Position numbers and translations under genes: made by a program. The notes beneath the pieces were generated by a model, which was not told the origin of the DNA, made no database searches, and was given only the letters and a program-made list of their open reading frames with translations. From Tetrahymena thermophila SB210 (Eukaryota; Ciliophora; Oligohymenophorea; Hymenostomatida; Tetrahymenidae), in contig NW_002476544.1 of assembly GCF_000189635.1 (NCBI RefSeq), positions 434,001-498,000 of the forward strand: DNA of 64,000 bases. The letters run 5' to 3'. This document shows, piece by piece, positions 51,897-63,278 of the stretch; position 1 is the stretch's first letter; every line of letters starts with the position of its first letter.

Positions 51897-52517
51897 TCAT
51901 AATAATAAAGATATAAAACAGAGCGAAGCATATGAAATTATCACAAATAGATGAGTAGTTTAAACACAATTCTATCCTCTTATTGAGGAGTAGCCATCTT
52001 AGCAGACAGTACAGTCACTCCCAGATATTGATTAAAAATTATCTCCACATAATAAGCAAGGTTCTCCGCTTAGTGAATAATGATTTTATGGACAATTGAT
52101 ACAGGGAGATCCAGCTACTGAGGTTTGATTATTGGGACATGCATCACAATCTGCACCATTTTAAGAAAATTAATTGTCATCACAAGGTACACAAGACGAG
52201 CCACTATTTGAATAGTAGTTATTTGGACAGACTTAACAAGGTCCCCCACTTATTGAGAAGTAATTTTTTTAGCAAGGCTGGCAATTTTACCCTCCAGTTG
52301 ATGAATAATTATTTTAGCATGGTTGGCAAAGCCCTCCTGATGTAGAGTAGTAATTATTAGGACAAACAGTGCAATCACTTAATTATTTTGCACCTTAATT
52401 ACTTGAATAGTTGCTTGGACAATTAGTACAAGACGTAGTACCATATTAACCTGCTGGGCATTAGGAGTATACTAATGATATTATTGAAGCTTGAAAGCAT
52501 AAAAATATAGATTTCAT
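51897..52517 (-). CDS. Small GPI-anchor-like cysteine-rich surface protein, 10 modules (206 aa)
   Basis: This intronless gene has 207 codons ending in TGA. An N-terminal hydrophobic signal (MKSIFLCFQASIISLVYS) precedes QCPAGQYGTTSCTNC. Ten repeats of CxxC-x-x-N-x-x-S-x-x-G follow, for example CTVCPNNYYSTSGG, CQPCQNNYSSTGG and CLLCGDNFQSISG. The C-terminal tail is hydrophobic (LFVIISYASLCFISLLL), as in GPI-anchored proteins. The layout resembles the immobilization antigens of Ichthyophthirius and Tetrahymena (repeated CxxC modules, signal peptide and GPI tail), and the modules look like GCC2/GCC3 or ephrin-receptor-like repeats. It is the largest of six related minus-strand genes. Identity as an antigen is inference. 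Confidence 0.85.
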
Positions 52518-54218
52518 TAAATTTGTTTTTTTCACTTATTTTTAGGATAAATAATTAAAATTGTAAATGCTATTTGCTTATTTTCTGGGTTAGTGAGTTT
52601 AATGAAAAAATTAATTATGTTTAAAATGTAAAGATTAATCTAACTAAAGCTTAAATAATTGAAAAAGAATGAATGCAAGTTAAATAATAAGTCTATAGTT
52701 TATAATTTTTTCTTTTCTAATTAGTCAAATTTTTAACAAATAATTGAATACCATGAAATATTTGTTACAATTATTCTTTATGTCCAACATAGATTAGCTA
52801 TAAAGCTTAATTATTTTTTTTCTTCTAAATGAAAAATTGATTTAAATAACTTTTTTACTAAATTAGTTTTCTTGATAGACTTTGCTCATGTATAATATAA
52901 AACTTAATTACAGTAATATGGTTTGATAAGACTTAATATTATAAAAAATAAAATTCAAGCAAATATGCTAATTTGTAATAATTACAACTAAATACTTTAA
53001 TTTCATCCGCTTCTAATTCCTATTTGCTGAAAAATTATTTTTTTATATTTATTTATAAATTTGTTATGATAGATTGCAATCAATATATTGCATAGAATAA
53101 AATTTTCCTAAACTCTGTTAAATTCACATTTAACTTTTATCTCTTTAAATAATTTTTAGATAAAGCTAATGTGTATGGTTTACACTACGTTGGTTTGGGT
53201 ATTTTCCTTCTATTTTAAAATGATTCTATCAAAATATCATTTTTTTTTCTTCAAAAATTCTTTCTTTATTATTAAAAACAAAGTGGTTATTATTTTTATT
53301 TTTGGACATTAATATCCTTTATTTTTATTATAATGAGATTAATCTGCTTAAGCCTACATTTATTAGGAGTTACTTTTTAACCCTACTCAATACCATTTAC
53401 TAAATTCTAAAAAAATAGGCAAAAATGAAAAAATATTATCCTATTTTATTCATTTTTTTTGACTTATGCATTTTGCTTTTTTTAATCATGAATTATATAA
53501 CAATAAACTAACTCAGGTAAAAAATAGATTATAGATTTCAATTTAAAACCAGAATTTTTATTTCTTTTTAACGATTTTAATTGAGGTTATTTTAATATGT
53601 TCTTAAAAATTTGCTTAAATTTTAACCAGTTTTTGCCAAAGTTGCAGCCATTATAATGCGTTTGTAAAAGTTGATTTACCCTTTCAGCAAATTAATAATA
53701 TTTAGGTATTATTACAAATAATTACTAGCTAATTATTAATAAATAAATTATATTACTTTTTTATATATTTTAGTTCAATTTTATTTAAAAATGTTCATAT
53801 TTTTTTGAAAAACCTATCACAAGAGCTTCTTCAATTTCATTTTGAAAAAACTGCATTTTAGTATTTTAGAAAATAAACAATTTTAGTTTTAATAAAAATA
53901 ATTTATTGACTTAGGAATTCTTCTTAGTTTTTGCTCAATTTCTAAGTTAATTAAATTTTTTAGTAATCCCGAAATAAATTTTAAAAATCATTATTATTTT
54001 TATTATATTATTAAGAATGAGTAATGGAATAAAAATCCATCACTTTTCCTGGATCAAGTAATGGATTTATTTGTAAAATATTTTAGGAAAAAGATAATAA
54101 GAAAAATTTAAGCATACTTTTGAAAAATACTACATTTAAGTTGATTATGTTACAAATAAATAATAAAGATTAATTTATAATAAGAAGAATAACAAGCAGC
54201 TTTTTTTAGTTCAAACAA
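52518..54218. other. Intergenic region 52.5-54.2 kb
   Basis: About 1.7 kb of AT-rich DNA with no reading frame of substance in either code and no module-like remnant noticed. It contains the upstream region of the 52,517 gene. Confidence 0.5.
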
Positions 54219-54713
54219 TCAGACAATCATGTATAAAATCAAAATAGAATAAATCATAAGAGCCTTATTAATACTAGAATATGTTGTAGATGAACAGCTT
54301 TATCCACTTACAGATGAATATCCTGATTAGCAAGGAGTGCAAGGCTATCCTCCGATAGATTGAAAATTATCACCGCATAAAATACATGGTTCACCATTTG
54401 AAGAATAATAATTATTGGGACAATTCTAGCAAGACTAGCCTGAAACAGAAGTTTAATTAAGGGGGCAGGCTTGACAGCCCTGTCCACTAACTGAATATTA
54501 GTTATTATCGCAAGGCATACAAGCTGATCCAGGGTTAGAATAATAATTAGCAGGACATGCAGTACATGCTGAAGATGTAGTAGAACCAGCTGGGCTTGAA
54601 TAATTAGCTTAGCAATTAGTGCATGAGCCAGTAGTTCCATATGTTCCAGCAGGGCATTAAGCTTTAACCAATATAAGTAAGAATAAACTTCCAAAATATA
54701 TTTTTAAATTCAT
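54219..54713 (-). CDS. Small GPI-anchor-like cysteine-rich surface protein, 7 modules (164 aa)
   Basis: This intronless gene has 165 codons ending in TGA. The signal peptide MNLKIYFGSLFLLILVKA runs into QCPAGTYGTTGSCTNC. Seven CxxC modules follow (CTACPANYYSNPG, CMPCDNNQYSVSG, CQACPLNQTSVSG, CILCGDNFQSIGG, CTPCQSGYSSVSG). The tail is hydrophobic (LMIYSILILYMIV). The last modules, especially CxLCGDNFQSI, are shared with the 51.9-kb gene, so these two are the closest pair of the cluster, with the longer one carrying three extra modules. The 128-codon standard-code ORF at 54308-54694 is an out-of-frame shadow. Confidence 0.85.
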
Positions 54714-56087
54714 TTGCTTATATAATTTTAGGTAAAAATGAATGTGTGTGATTGTGTGTTCTTTGTTTTTTTATTAAAATTTGAATATTTTTTTCCAAGT
54801 CTTTAAAATATCAGATATGAGTATTTTATAAATATATTAATAATTATTAAGGAAATTAGTCTTTGACTCTGTTTTTACCTGAAGGGATATTTATCAGTGT
54901 ATTTCACGCATCAAAAGCATAAGCATACATTTTATTCATTAACTATCATTTTCTAATTAATAGTTTGTTAATTTTTTGATTTGATTTCTCTTATTTATTT
55001 TTAAAAACTTAAGCCCATTTATTTCATAAGAAAAACTAAGATAGAAATCTCATGAATTATTTTTTTATTTTTTTAACTATTAAAAATATTGCATTTTAAA
55101 TATTTTATTTTTATAATTACCATAAAGTTGATAAATTTAGAAGCAATTTAAAAAAATTGAAAACTCAAAAATTGTATGAAAATAAATATCCTAAATTTAA
55201 ATCAGTATATTTTTTAATTCTATTAACAAAAAAGATCAAAAAAAGTTTAATCATGTTAGAAAAACATTAATTTGAAGCTGAATTGTTAGCAAATTTAATG
55301 GAATTTATGTAGTTATAGCAACAAACGATTTTATTTCCAAGTATAGAGCTTATCATATTAATTGCTTTACTTACTTTGCTATGAAGATTAATAGTAATAT
55401 TATTTAAATATAATCTTTTAAAAATTTATCAATTTAGCTTTTAAAAACTAATTAATCAATAAAATAATTAGTTATAGTTTAATGATTTAAAATAATTTAT
55501 CCATTATCTCTTTTACCTTTTTTTCAAAGCTGCTGATTACATCTCATTTTGATTAAATTTTAAAAAATAAATAAAAACTAATTTATGTTAATATGTAAAC
55601 ATTGATTATTTTATTTATTTAGTAGTTGATATATTCTGCATTTCTTTTATAATAAATTTACAATTGATTGATTAAACACTTCATTTTCTTTTAAAAGGAT
55701 TTAATTAATTTTGTAATAATTTACAAACAAATATGTATATAAATTTATGTGACTTTTAGAAAAAATATTAGCATTTATTTTCATTATTAATTATTTTGAT
55801 TTTAAAATAACATAAATTATTGCATAAAAAGTAAAAGATTTTAATCATATTAGGAAGTAGTAAATCTTTTTTTAGCCAATAAAATAGATTTTATCATTTT
55901 ATTTAAAGCTAAGCTAAAGTTTATCTATCATTCAAGTTATTAATGTTGTAATTTTTATAAAATTAGTATTAAATTTATTCAATTATTCATATCTATATTT
56001 CTTGGATTAAGCTTATTTATTTATGAGGTATTTTCACCTCAGATTTATTCTGTTGTCTTTCATGCTTAAGAGAAATTTATTTTGATT
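54714..56087. other. Intergenic region 54.7-56.1 kb
   Basis: AT-rich, no gene recognised. A patch at about 54,855-54,930 is less AT-rich than its surroundings but has no coding or RNA signature that I can support. Confidence 0.45.
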
Positions 56088-56534
56088 TCAAACATGGTAG
56101 AACAAAATAGTAAGAATTAATAATATCTAAGTTAATTAATTAGTAATTATCTTTGAAAATTATGAAGAGCATCCATTTCCACTCGTTGATGATTAACCAG
56201 CAGGGCATTATGTGCAACTTTATCCTCCTATTGATTATTGATTTGAAGGGCATGGTTAACAACTACCACCTTAAACTGAATAAAAATTATTATGGCAATT
56301 TGTGCAAATACTACCAAAAGAAGATGATTAGTTTTATGGGCAAGGAAAGCATGATGATAATAATTGATTAGATTGTTTTTTGCTAGATGTATTTTATGGG
56401 CACGGATAGCAAATAGGAGTAGAGCCATCAGTTTTTTTCAACCCATATTATCCATTCTCGCAGTAATTATCTTAGCTATATATTTAAAAGACTAAGCTCA
56501 ATAAAAATAAAAACTTAATCATTATTGTATTCAT
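56088..56534 (-). CDS. Small GPI-anchor-like cysteine-rich surface protein, 5 modules (148 aa)
   Basis: This intronless gene has 149 codons ending in TGA. The signal peptide MNTIMIKFLFLLSLVFQIYS is followed by QDNYCENGQYG, which replaces the CPAGxYG opening of its neighbours. Five modules follow: CYPCPQNTSS, CFPCPQNQSSSFG, CTNCHNNFYSVQG, CQPCPSNQQSIGG, CTQCPAGQSSTSG. The hydrophobic end LTQILLILTILFYHV fits a GPI signal. It is the most divergent family member at its N-terminus, with a charged insert (GLKKTDGSTP). Two standard-code ORFs on opposite strands at 56,153-56,428 are shadows. Confidence 0.83.
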
Positions 56535-57271
56535 TTTGAATGATAATATTGCATAAATTATATTAATTTAATTGTAATTATAAAAAAAATCTTTCAAATA
56601 TTCAAGAAAGTTAATCAAGTATCAAATATTTTTCAAATTTGGAGTATTCAACAGGCAAAATAAGCAGAATTAAATTATCTTTTAAAAATTAAAATTGTAT
56701 TTTAAATACCTCTCTAACTAAAATAGTTAAAAATTCAACAATTAAGTAATAACTGGCTTCAAAATATTTTTATTTTTACAATTTATTTATCCATTAATTT
56801 TGTAAATAAATAGTCATAAATCTTATTTTTAAAATAAATATTTAACGTTTAAATTAAAAATGATCCTTTCTTATTTTATTTTGAGTAATATTGTTTTATA
56901 TTTTCTTCTTAAATAATTTTTTTTCCTCAAAAATAAATATGAATTTAATTAAAAAATAGAAATTATAATAGTTCTATATTGAAAATTTTATTAATCTAAA
57001 AATATTTTTTTTTAAATAAGAACAATAAAACTGATAAATTTCAGATTTAAAAATATTTTTAAATATAGAGGTGATGAATTTAAATAGGGAGAGGAGTTGT
57101 TACCATCATTTTCTTTTAAATTTACTCACCTCTTTGTACAATTTGGTCAATTTTAAAGGCGGCCATTTAATTTATCTATGTTTTAACTGTAAAAGTATAT
57201 TCAACAACATATAAATATATTTTTTATAAATTAAATTTCAATTCTTAAATAATTGAAAAAATAATTTTAAT
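56535..57271. other. Intergenic region 56.5-57.3 kb
   Basis: AT-rich spacer with no gene. It contains an 8-bp inverted pair (agaggtga at 57,067-57,074 and tcacctct at 57,126-57,133) inside a slightly GC-richer patch. A regulatory role is possible but unsupported. Confidence 0.45.
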
Positions 57272-57691
57272 TCATGATATTAAAAACATACTTATCAAAA
57301 CAGATTTTATAAAAAATTATTATAAATTTTTAGAAAATGTAGTTGCAATTTCACAGCTTGTTCCTGAAATAGATGACTGACCTGGAGGACATATAGTACA
57401 AGATTAACCACTGATTGATTATTAATTATCAGGGCAAGCAATACAGTATTGACCACTATAAGAGTAAAAGTTGTTTGGGCATGGTGAGCATGTATTTCCT
57501 GATACAGAGGTTTAATTTTCAGGACATGGAAAACATGAAGAAGAGCTTACATTTGAACCTTTAGTTCTTGAATAGTTATCTTGACAGTGAATGCACAATT
57601 TTCTGTTATGACCATATTATCCACTAGGGCAAAAATCAGCAATAGCTGCTCTTAAAAATTAAACTAATAAAAGACTAAATAGAATTTTCAT
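57272..57691 (-). CDS. Small GPI-anchor-like cysteine-rich surface protein, 5 modules (139 aa)
   Basis: This intronless gene has 140 codons ending in TGA. The signal peptide MKILFSLLLVQFLRAAIA precedes DFCPSGQYGHNRKLC. Five modules follow: CIHCQDNYSRTKG, CFPCPENQTSVSG, CSPCPNNFYSYSG, CIACPDNQQSISG, CTICPPGQSSISG. The C-terminus FFIKSVLISMFLIS is hydrophobic but short for a GPI signal. Module order matches the 58.9- and 60.0-kb genes, so the five-module form seems to be the basic type of the family. Confidence 0.83.
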
Positions 57692-58940
57692 GTCTGCCAG
57701 CCAAAATAAAATTTTTTTTTGTTTTTTTATTGAAATAATTAGTAGATATTAAACTATATTTTTATGAATTTTTTTATATATTATTTTAAAAAATGATGTT
57801 ATTAATTTATAAAATAAGCAGAACAATAAATTAGTAAACTGCTCTATAAAAATGTAAGAAAAACTAAAAAAATTTTGAATAAGACAGTGAATTTATTGTT
57901 TATAAAAATAAAAATAGAAATCAATTTCTTAATATCTTAATAAATTACTGATTGATAGTAAAATTGCAAATAAAAGATGTATTAAATTATCAAGATGAAA
58001 ATATTTTTTTAGAATTTTTTTATGCAATAAATTATATTATTAAAAATTCAGGATTTATATTAATTTAAAATGTTCAGAGGGATATTTTATCTTTTATTAA
58101 ATTAAGATTAATGCATTTAAAAGTAACCAATAAAAATAACTATCTTTTGTATTGATAATCAAAACTCTTCTTATATTCAAAATTAAATAGAAATAATATC
58201 GTAATATATTTTTTTTATCTTTGAATTATTCTTTAAATTAATAATTTAACTTTAATAATTAAGTAAGGTTTAGTTATTAATGATTTACAGTCCTTACAAG
58301 AAACTTGTTAATAATTTTTGAAATAAACTATTTATTTATTTATTTAATCATTTTATTTTTACAATCAGCATTTTATTTAATATTGATTAGGAATAATATT
58401 TTTATTTAAAAATAAATATAATCCTTCCTTTCTACTTCTTATTTTTATGGATTCAATAATAAAAGTAAATAGTTGATATTTGTGATATTTTATATTTTTT
58501 ATTTAGGGATCAATTTTATTAGTTCCTTTATAAGTGTTTGATTTTATTAATTCACAATTAAGCTTCATTCATCCACAATCTAATATTAACTTTTTTATTT
58601 TGCGGTATTTGTATAAAATGATACTTGTAATATATATCTATTAACTATAATTGTCATACATACATAGTATTAAAATTTAGTTAAAATAGAAAGATCATCC
58701 AAGTTTTACTTGAACTATCAACTTTTAAATTTAATTTAACATCTTAAAATAAAATAGGCTCTTATTATTAATTCTACCATATTTAGAAATGCCTTAATTT
58801 AATGAGGATTTACAAAAAATTCCAATAAAAGAATAGCAAAACAAGTAAAACAAAAGATAAATTTTACAAATGCATTATTAAAATAAAGAATGATTTTATT
58901 TTCATCAAAAAGAAGAGTTTCTTGCCAAAATATTCTATTT
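57692..58940. other. Intergenic region 57.7-58.9 kb
   Basis: AT-rich spacer, no gene or module remnant recognised on either strand. Confidence 0.5.
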
Positions 58941-59366
58941 TCAGAGCAATAAATATATAAAACTAGCTAATCCTAAAGAAAAAGAAATTATTTTTGAATA
59001 AATTAAAGTGCAGGAACTTCCACTTGCAGATTAATAGCCTGAAGCACAGCTTGTGCAACTAGCACCAGAAATTGATTATTGGTTAGCTGCACAAGGAACA
59101 CATTTTTAACCAGATGAAGATGTATAATTACTTGGGCAATTCTAACAATCTGTTCCAGAAAGGGAAGATTAATTTGCAGGACAATTAGTGCAAGATTAAG
59201 CACTAGTGTTTTATCCACTAATACTGGTTTAATTTGCTGGACAATTAGTGCAACTTCCACTACTTGGTCCATATTAGCCTGGAGGACAAGGTGTTACTTA
59301 AGCTGCCACCTATTACACTAATATTGATAGAAATACTATAGCAACTATAAGAAAAGCCTTTAACAT
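58941..59366 (-). CDS. Small GPI-anchor-like cysteine-rich surface protein, 5 modules (141 aa)
   Basis: This intronless gene has 142 codons ending in TGA. The signal peptide MLKAFLIVAIVFLSILVQQVAA leads to QVTPCPPGQYGPSSG. Modules: CTNCPANQTSISG, CTNCPANQSSLSG, CQNCPSNYTSSSG, CVPCAANQQSISG, CTSCASGYQSASG. The hydrophobic tail IISFSLGLASFIYLLL is a convincing GPI-anchor signal. Serine and threonine are especially frequent between cysteines. The 89-codon standard-code ORF at 59003-59272 is a shadow frame. Confidence 0.85.
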
Positions 59367-60042
59367 AATTTAACTGCTAGCTAATTAGTAAATATATAAA
59401 TTAAATTAACTTTTTTCAAATAATTTAATCAAATGAAATTCGGTTTAAAACTTTGAATGAATATAAAATTTATAAGTAATAACAAAATATTAGTCTTATT
59501 TTTCTAAAGAAATGTCTAATAAAACAAAAAATTTATTGAAGTAAATTATTAATTATTATTATTTCTTTTTTTATCATAAACCATAATTTATATGATAAAC
59601 ATTTGTCCAACAAAATACCTGGGTTTAAAAATTTTTTATAAAAGTTAATTTTAAACCATTTTCCTCTTTTAATGATGAAAAAATAATCAAATTATAAAAA
59701 AACTTGTTTAATAGAAACCCCCTTTTTCATATTAAAATAAATAATGTTCATCCAATAATAGAAAAATAAAATATTGTTTATACAAAGCATTCAAAAATGC
59801 ATATTTTATTTAAATTTTTTAACAAAGTTTTATCGAGTATCTTATTTAGTAAGAATCAAATGATAATTAATTTTTAGCAAGGTATTTTTAATTATGGGTT
59901 TGTTTTAAAATCTTTAAAAGCAATATTAACCATTTTTATATAAATTATTTCTATTGTTTTAATGTTAAATTTATTTATTGATTAATGATTGAGCTAAAAA
60001 AACAGAACAAATAATCGATATATTTATCTATAATTTTATTAA
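59367..60042. other. Intergenic region 59.4-60.0 kb
   Basis: AT-rich spacer between two cluster genes. No gene seen; should include the promoter of the 59,366 gene. Confidence 0.5.
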
Positions 60043-60459
60043 TCATACAATGTATATTAAGAAACTTATGAGTATTGCTAAAGAAGATAAAATATTTGCA
60101 TTTAATTTGGGAGGAATAACGCCACAACCATAGCCAGGAACTGATGTCACTCCGTTTGGACATGGAACACAACTTTAACCACCTGTTGATGATTAATTTG
60201 CAGGGCATGCAACACAATTATTTCCCTAAGTAGACTGATAGTTATCAGCACAAGGAACGCAAAGGCCTCCAGATATAGAGACATGATTTGCTAAGCATGG
60301 AGTACAAGATTATTAAGTTGTATTTGATCCACTAGTGCTAGAAGTATTTGCAGGACAATTTGTACAAGAACCAGTAGTTCCATAAGTACCAGCTGGACAA
60401 CTTTAAGCATATAATAGGCTAAAAGTTAGCATTGCTACTATTGAAAATTTAAATAACAT
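60043..60459 (-). CDS. Small GPI-anchor-like cysteine-rich surface protein, 5 modules (138 aa)
   Basis: This intronless gene has 139 codons ending in TGA. The signal peptide MLFKFSIVAMLTFSLLYA precedes QSCPAGTYGTTGSCTNC, identical in style to the 54.2-kb gene. Modules: CTNCPANTSSTSG, CTPCLANHVSISG, CVPCADNYQSTQG, CVACPANQSSTGG, CVPCPNGVTSVPG. The tail contains ILSSLAILISFLIYIV. This is the first gene of the cluster when read on its own strand. All six lie in the same orientation with 0.7-1.7 kb spacers, which implies separate promoters. Confidence 0.85.
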
Positions 60460-61457
60460 TTTTAATAGAATTGTTTTTTTTTATTCAGCGCTTAATACTG
60501 ATTAATTAATTTTTTTTTTTTAATGATTTATAAGCTTTTATGATAAAGAAGATCTTTACTTCAAGCAAAAAGGCTATAATAGAAAGGTGTTTGGCTTAAA
60601 CTTTAAACTTCTATACTAAAACCATAAAGATAGAATAATTATATTCGTAAAATAAGGAGTTTTAACTCCAATCTTAGCTTTGATAATATTTAGCCATCTA
60701 AAAATAGATATCTACTTATTGTTAAATTAGAGCAAATTTATATTATGTATTAGATAGTTATTTTTAAATTAAAAAAGAAAAAATAATGTAAAAATAATAA
60801 CAAAAAATATCAATAATTTTAATATTCACAACATTTTATTATCTCAATAATTTTCAAAATTATTAAATTAATGCAAACTATTCTTAGACATCTTTGCTTA
60901 AGTATTAAAATTATATAAAAATAAACTTATTTTATACTAAAAGAAATCAAAAAGCAAAATAATTAAAAATTTTTAAAGTTTAATAGCTCAAAAGTAAGAA
61001 AAAATATTTTAAAAATACCTTATTTTTTGTTATTTCAAATTTTACATTTTCTTTTTTAGTTGATTCATAATTATATATAAACAAAGAGTCACCATTTATT
61101 GCAGAAAATTTATGAAAATAATATCAAAATGCAAATTTTATAAATTGTATTTTAAATAAAAAAATTAATTTATTTAATTGAAAAAAAAAAATTTTTAATA
61201 AGTTCATTTTAAAGAAATAATTTTAAAATCATATTTTTTCTTTTTGAAATAAATATTTTATATTAAAAATGCATTAATTTTAAAAGCTTTTAAAAAATCT
61301 TTCTAGAAACTTTTTCTTTTTGTCTGTAAAAGATTTCTAATGAGATATGTATGATCTGTTAATTTTAATAACAATAATAAATCTTTAATATTCAATCAGA
61401 AACAATATTTAAAAGTAAAGTAGCAATTAAATAAATTAACAAATAAATAAATAGGAA
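60460..61457. other. Divergent intergenic region 60.5-61.5 kb
   Basis: AT-rich DNA between two divergently transcribed genes (the last small cysteine-rich gene and the aminopeptidase), so it should contain two promoters. No gene or defined element was recognised. Confidence 0.5.
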
Positions 61458-63278
61458 ATGATGAACAAATTCTCTTTAAAAACTAAATCAATCTTTTAAG
61501 GATTATGCAAACTTAATGCAAAATAGAATTATCAGTTCTGTTGGTAGAATAGATTCCCAGAGGTTTATGCTAAAATCATATTCCCAGAAATTATTCAAAC
61601 TAACTAGACAAGTAGCCAAAATAGAGTATTTGTAACAAAGAAGGTTAATGAATAAACTGTTTCCAACAGCTTCTAATTAGATCAACTCAAAAAAAATAAA
61701 GCTGAGTGGGTTTATAACTCTAATGAATTGTAAACTCTTATCAACTATGTTGGTAAAGAAGAAAAGGAAGGAGAAAATACTGCTTAAAAGGATTAAGATA
61801 CTTTGAATGCATTAAAGCAAAAATAATTAGAATCTTTAGTTGCCCAAGGCTCTAAAATTGCAAGATCTCTTCATGCTCGTAAAATAACCGAAAGCGATAT
61901 CGTCTTTGATGCTGATCTCACTGCTGAAGAAATTTAACATTATCTCAAAGGATTTTTACTTGCAAATTACAAATTCAAAATGAATGGAATTGAAGAGGAT
62001 AAGTTGACTGAAGAAGAAAAGAAAGCTCTTTTTAAGCCAATTTCTAAAATAAATGTTAAAACTGACAATAATCAAATTTAGCTTACTGATGAAGACTTCT
62101 AGTTTGTTTAAAAAGCTGCTTATTACACTTTATATGCAAGATAACTTGGAAATTTGCGTGCTGATATTGCTAACACAGAATTCTTTTTAAAGGAATGCAA
62201 AAACATTGTTGCTGCTAATCCTGGAAAAGTTATTTTGGAATATTTAAAGGGTGAAGAGTTAGTTGAGCAAGGTCTTAACCTAGCTCATGCTGTAGGTAAA
62301 GGTTCAAAGAATCCTCCAATTGTAGCAAATTTAACTTACTTCGGTGATTAATCTCGTCCTAATGAAGTAGATATTGCTTTCATTGGTAAAGGTGTCTGTT
62401 TTGATGCAGGTGGTCTCAACATTAAACCAACTGGTTTTATGGAAACTATGTATATGGATAAAGGAGGTAAATAAAATATTATTTTTAGAAATATTTTATT
62501 GTATGCCAATTTATTTTAATATATTTTAATATTATTTAGGTGCTGTTGCAACTTTGACTTCATTTAGAGCTGCTGTAGAACTTGGTTTGAAGGTCAATTT
62601 AACTGTTACTATTGGTTTGGTTGAAAATTTCCTCTCTAGCACAAGCTATAGACCTTCAGACATCATTAAGAGTCATAAAGGTTTGACTGTAGAAATTGGC
62701 AATACTGATGCAGAAGGAAGATTAGTCCTTGCTGATTGCATGAGCTGGACTTAATAAAAACATAAGCCAAAAGTAATTTAAATAATAAATTTTATTTTAC
62801 TAAAATAAAACTTTTTAAAATAGACAATGATTGAGTTATCAACTTTGACTGGAGCTTGTGTTGTTGCTCTTGGAGAAGAATAAGCTGGTTTGTTTACAAA
62901 TGATGAAGCATTAAGTAAGGAACTACAAGAAGCTAGTAAAGTTAGTGGTGATAGTCTATGGAGACTCCCAATTACTGATGCCCACAGAGAAGCTATGAAA
63001 GGTACATACAGTGACTTAAATAATTCTGGCAAAACTAGATATGGAGGTGCCTCTTAAGCAGCTGCTTTCCTTGAAAGATTTGTAGAAAAGGATGTTAAAT
63101 GGGCTCATATTGATATTGCTGGTCCTGCAGAATCAAAATCAGATAAAGGTAAATAAAAATATGATTTCCTAAGTTATTTTAATTATAAAAATATTAAAAA
63201 GGATAATGGACAACAGGTATGACAGGTTTTGGAGTTTAATTACTTCTTCACTATTTAAAAAATTAGCAAAAGAAATGA
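61458..63278 (+). CDS. M17 family leucyl aminopeptidase (542 aa)
   Basis: There are four exons, 61458-62466, 62540-62772, 62824-63148 and 63217-63278, totalling 1,629 nt (543 codons with TGA). All introns are GT-AG and 51-73 bp. The catalytic domain carries the metal-site motifs [10 protein letters not shown] at about residues 310-319, MYMDKGG just after, and NTDAEGRL at 391-398 (the Asp, Glu and Arg of M17 enzymes). A later conserved block is [10 protein letters not shown], and the end GFGVQLLLHYLK is typical. The family removes N-terminal residues from peptides as a two-zinc or manganese hexamer. The first approximately 30 residues are basic and Ser-rich ([16 protein letters not shown]) and could be a mitochondrial presequence, which is inference. 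Two adjacent ATGs exist; I used the first. Standard-code ORFs at 62,154 and 62,554 are in-frame pieces of this gene. Confidence 0.93.

Noticed and set aside
54308-54694. 128-codon minus-strand ORF, the longest standard-code ORF in the window
   Set aside because: It is an out-of-frame translation of the seven-module cysteine-rich gene. It lacks a signal peptide and cysteine spacing, whereas the code-6 frame has both plus a hydrophobic tail.
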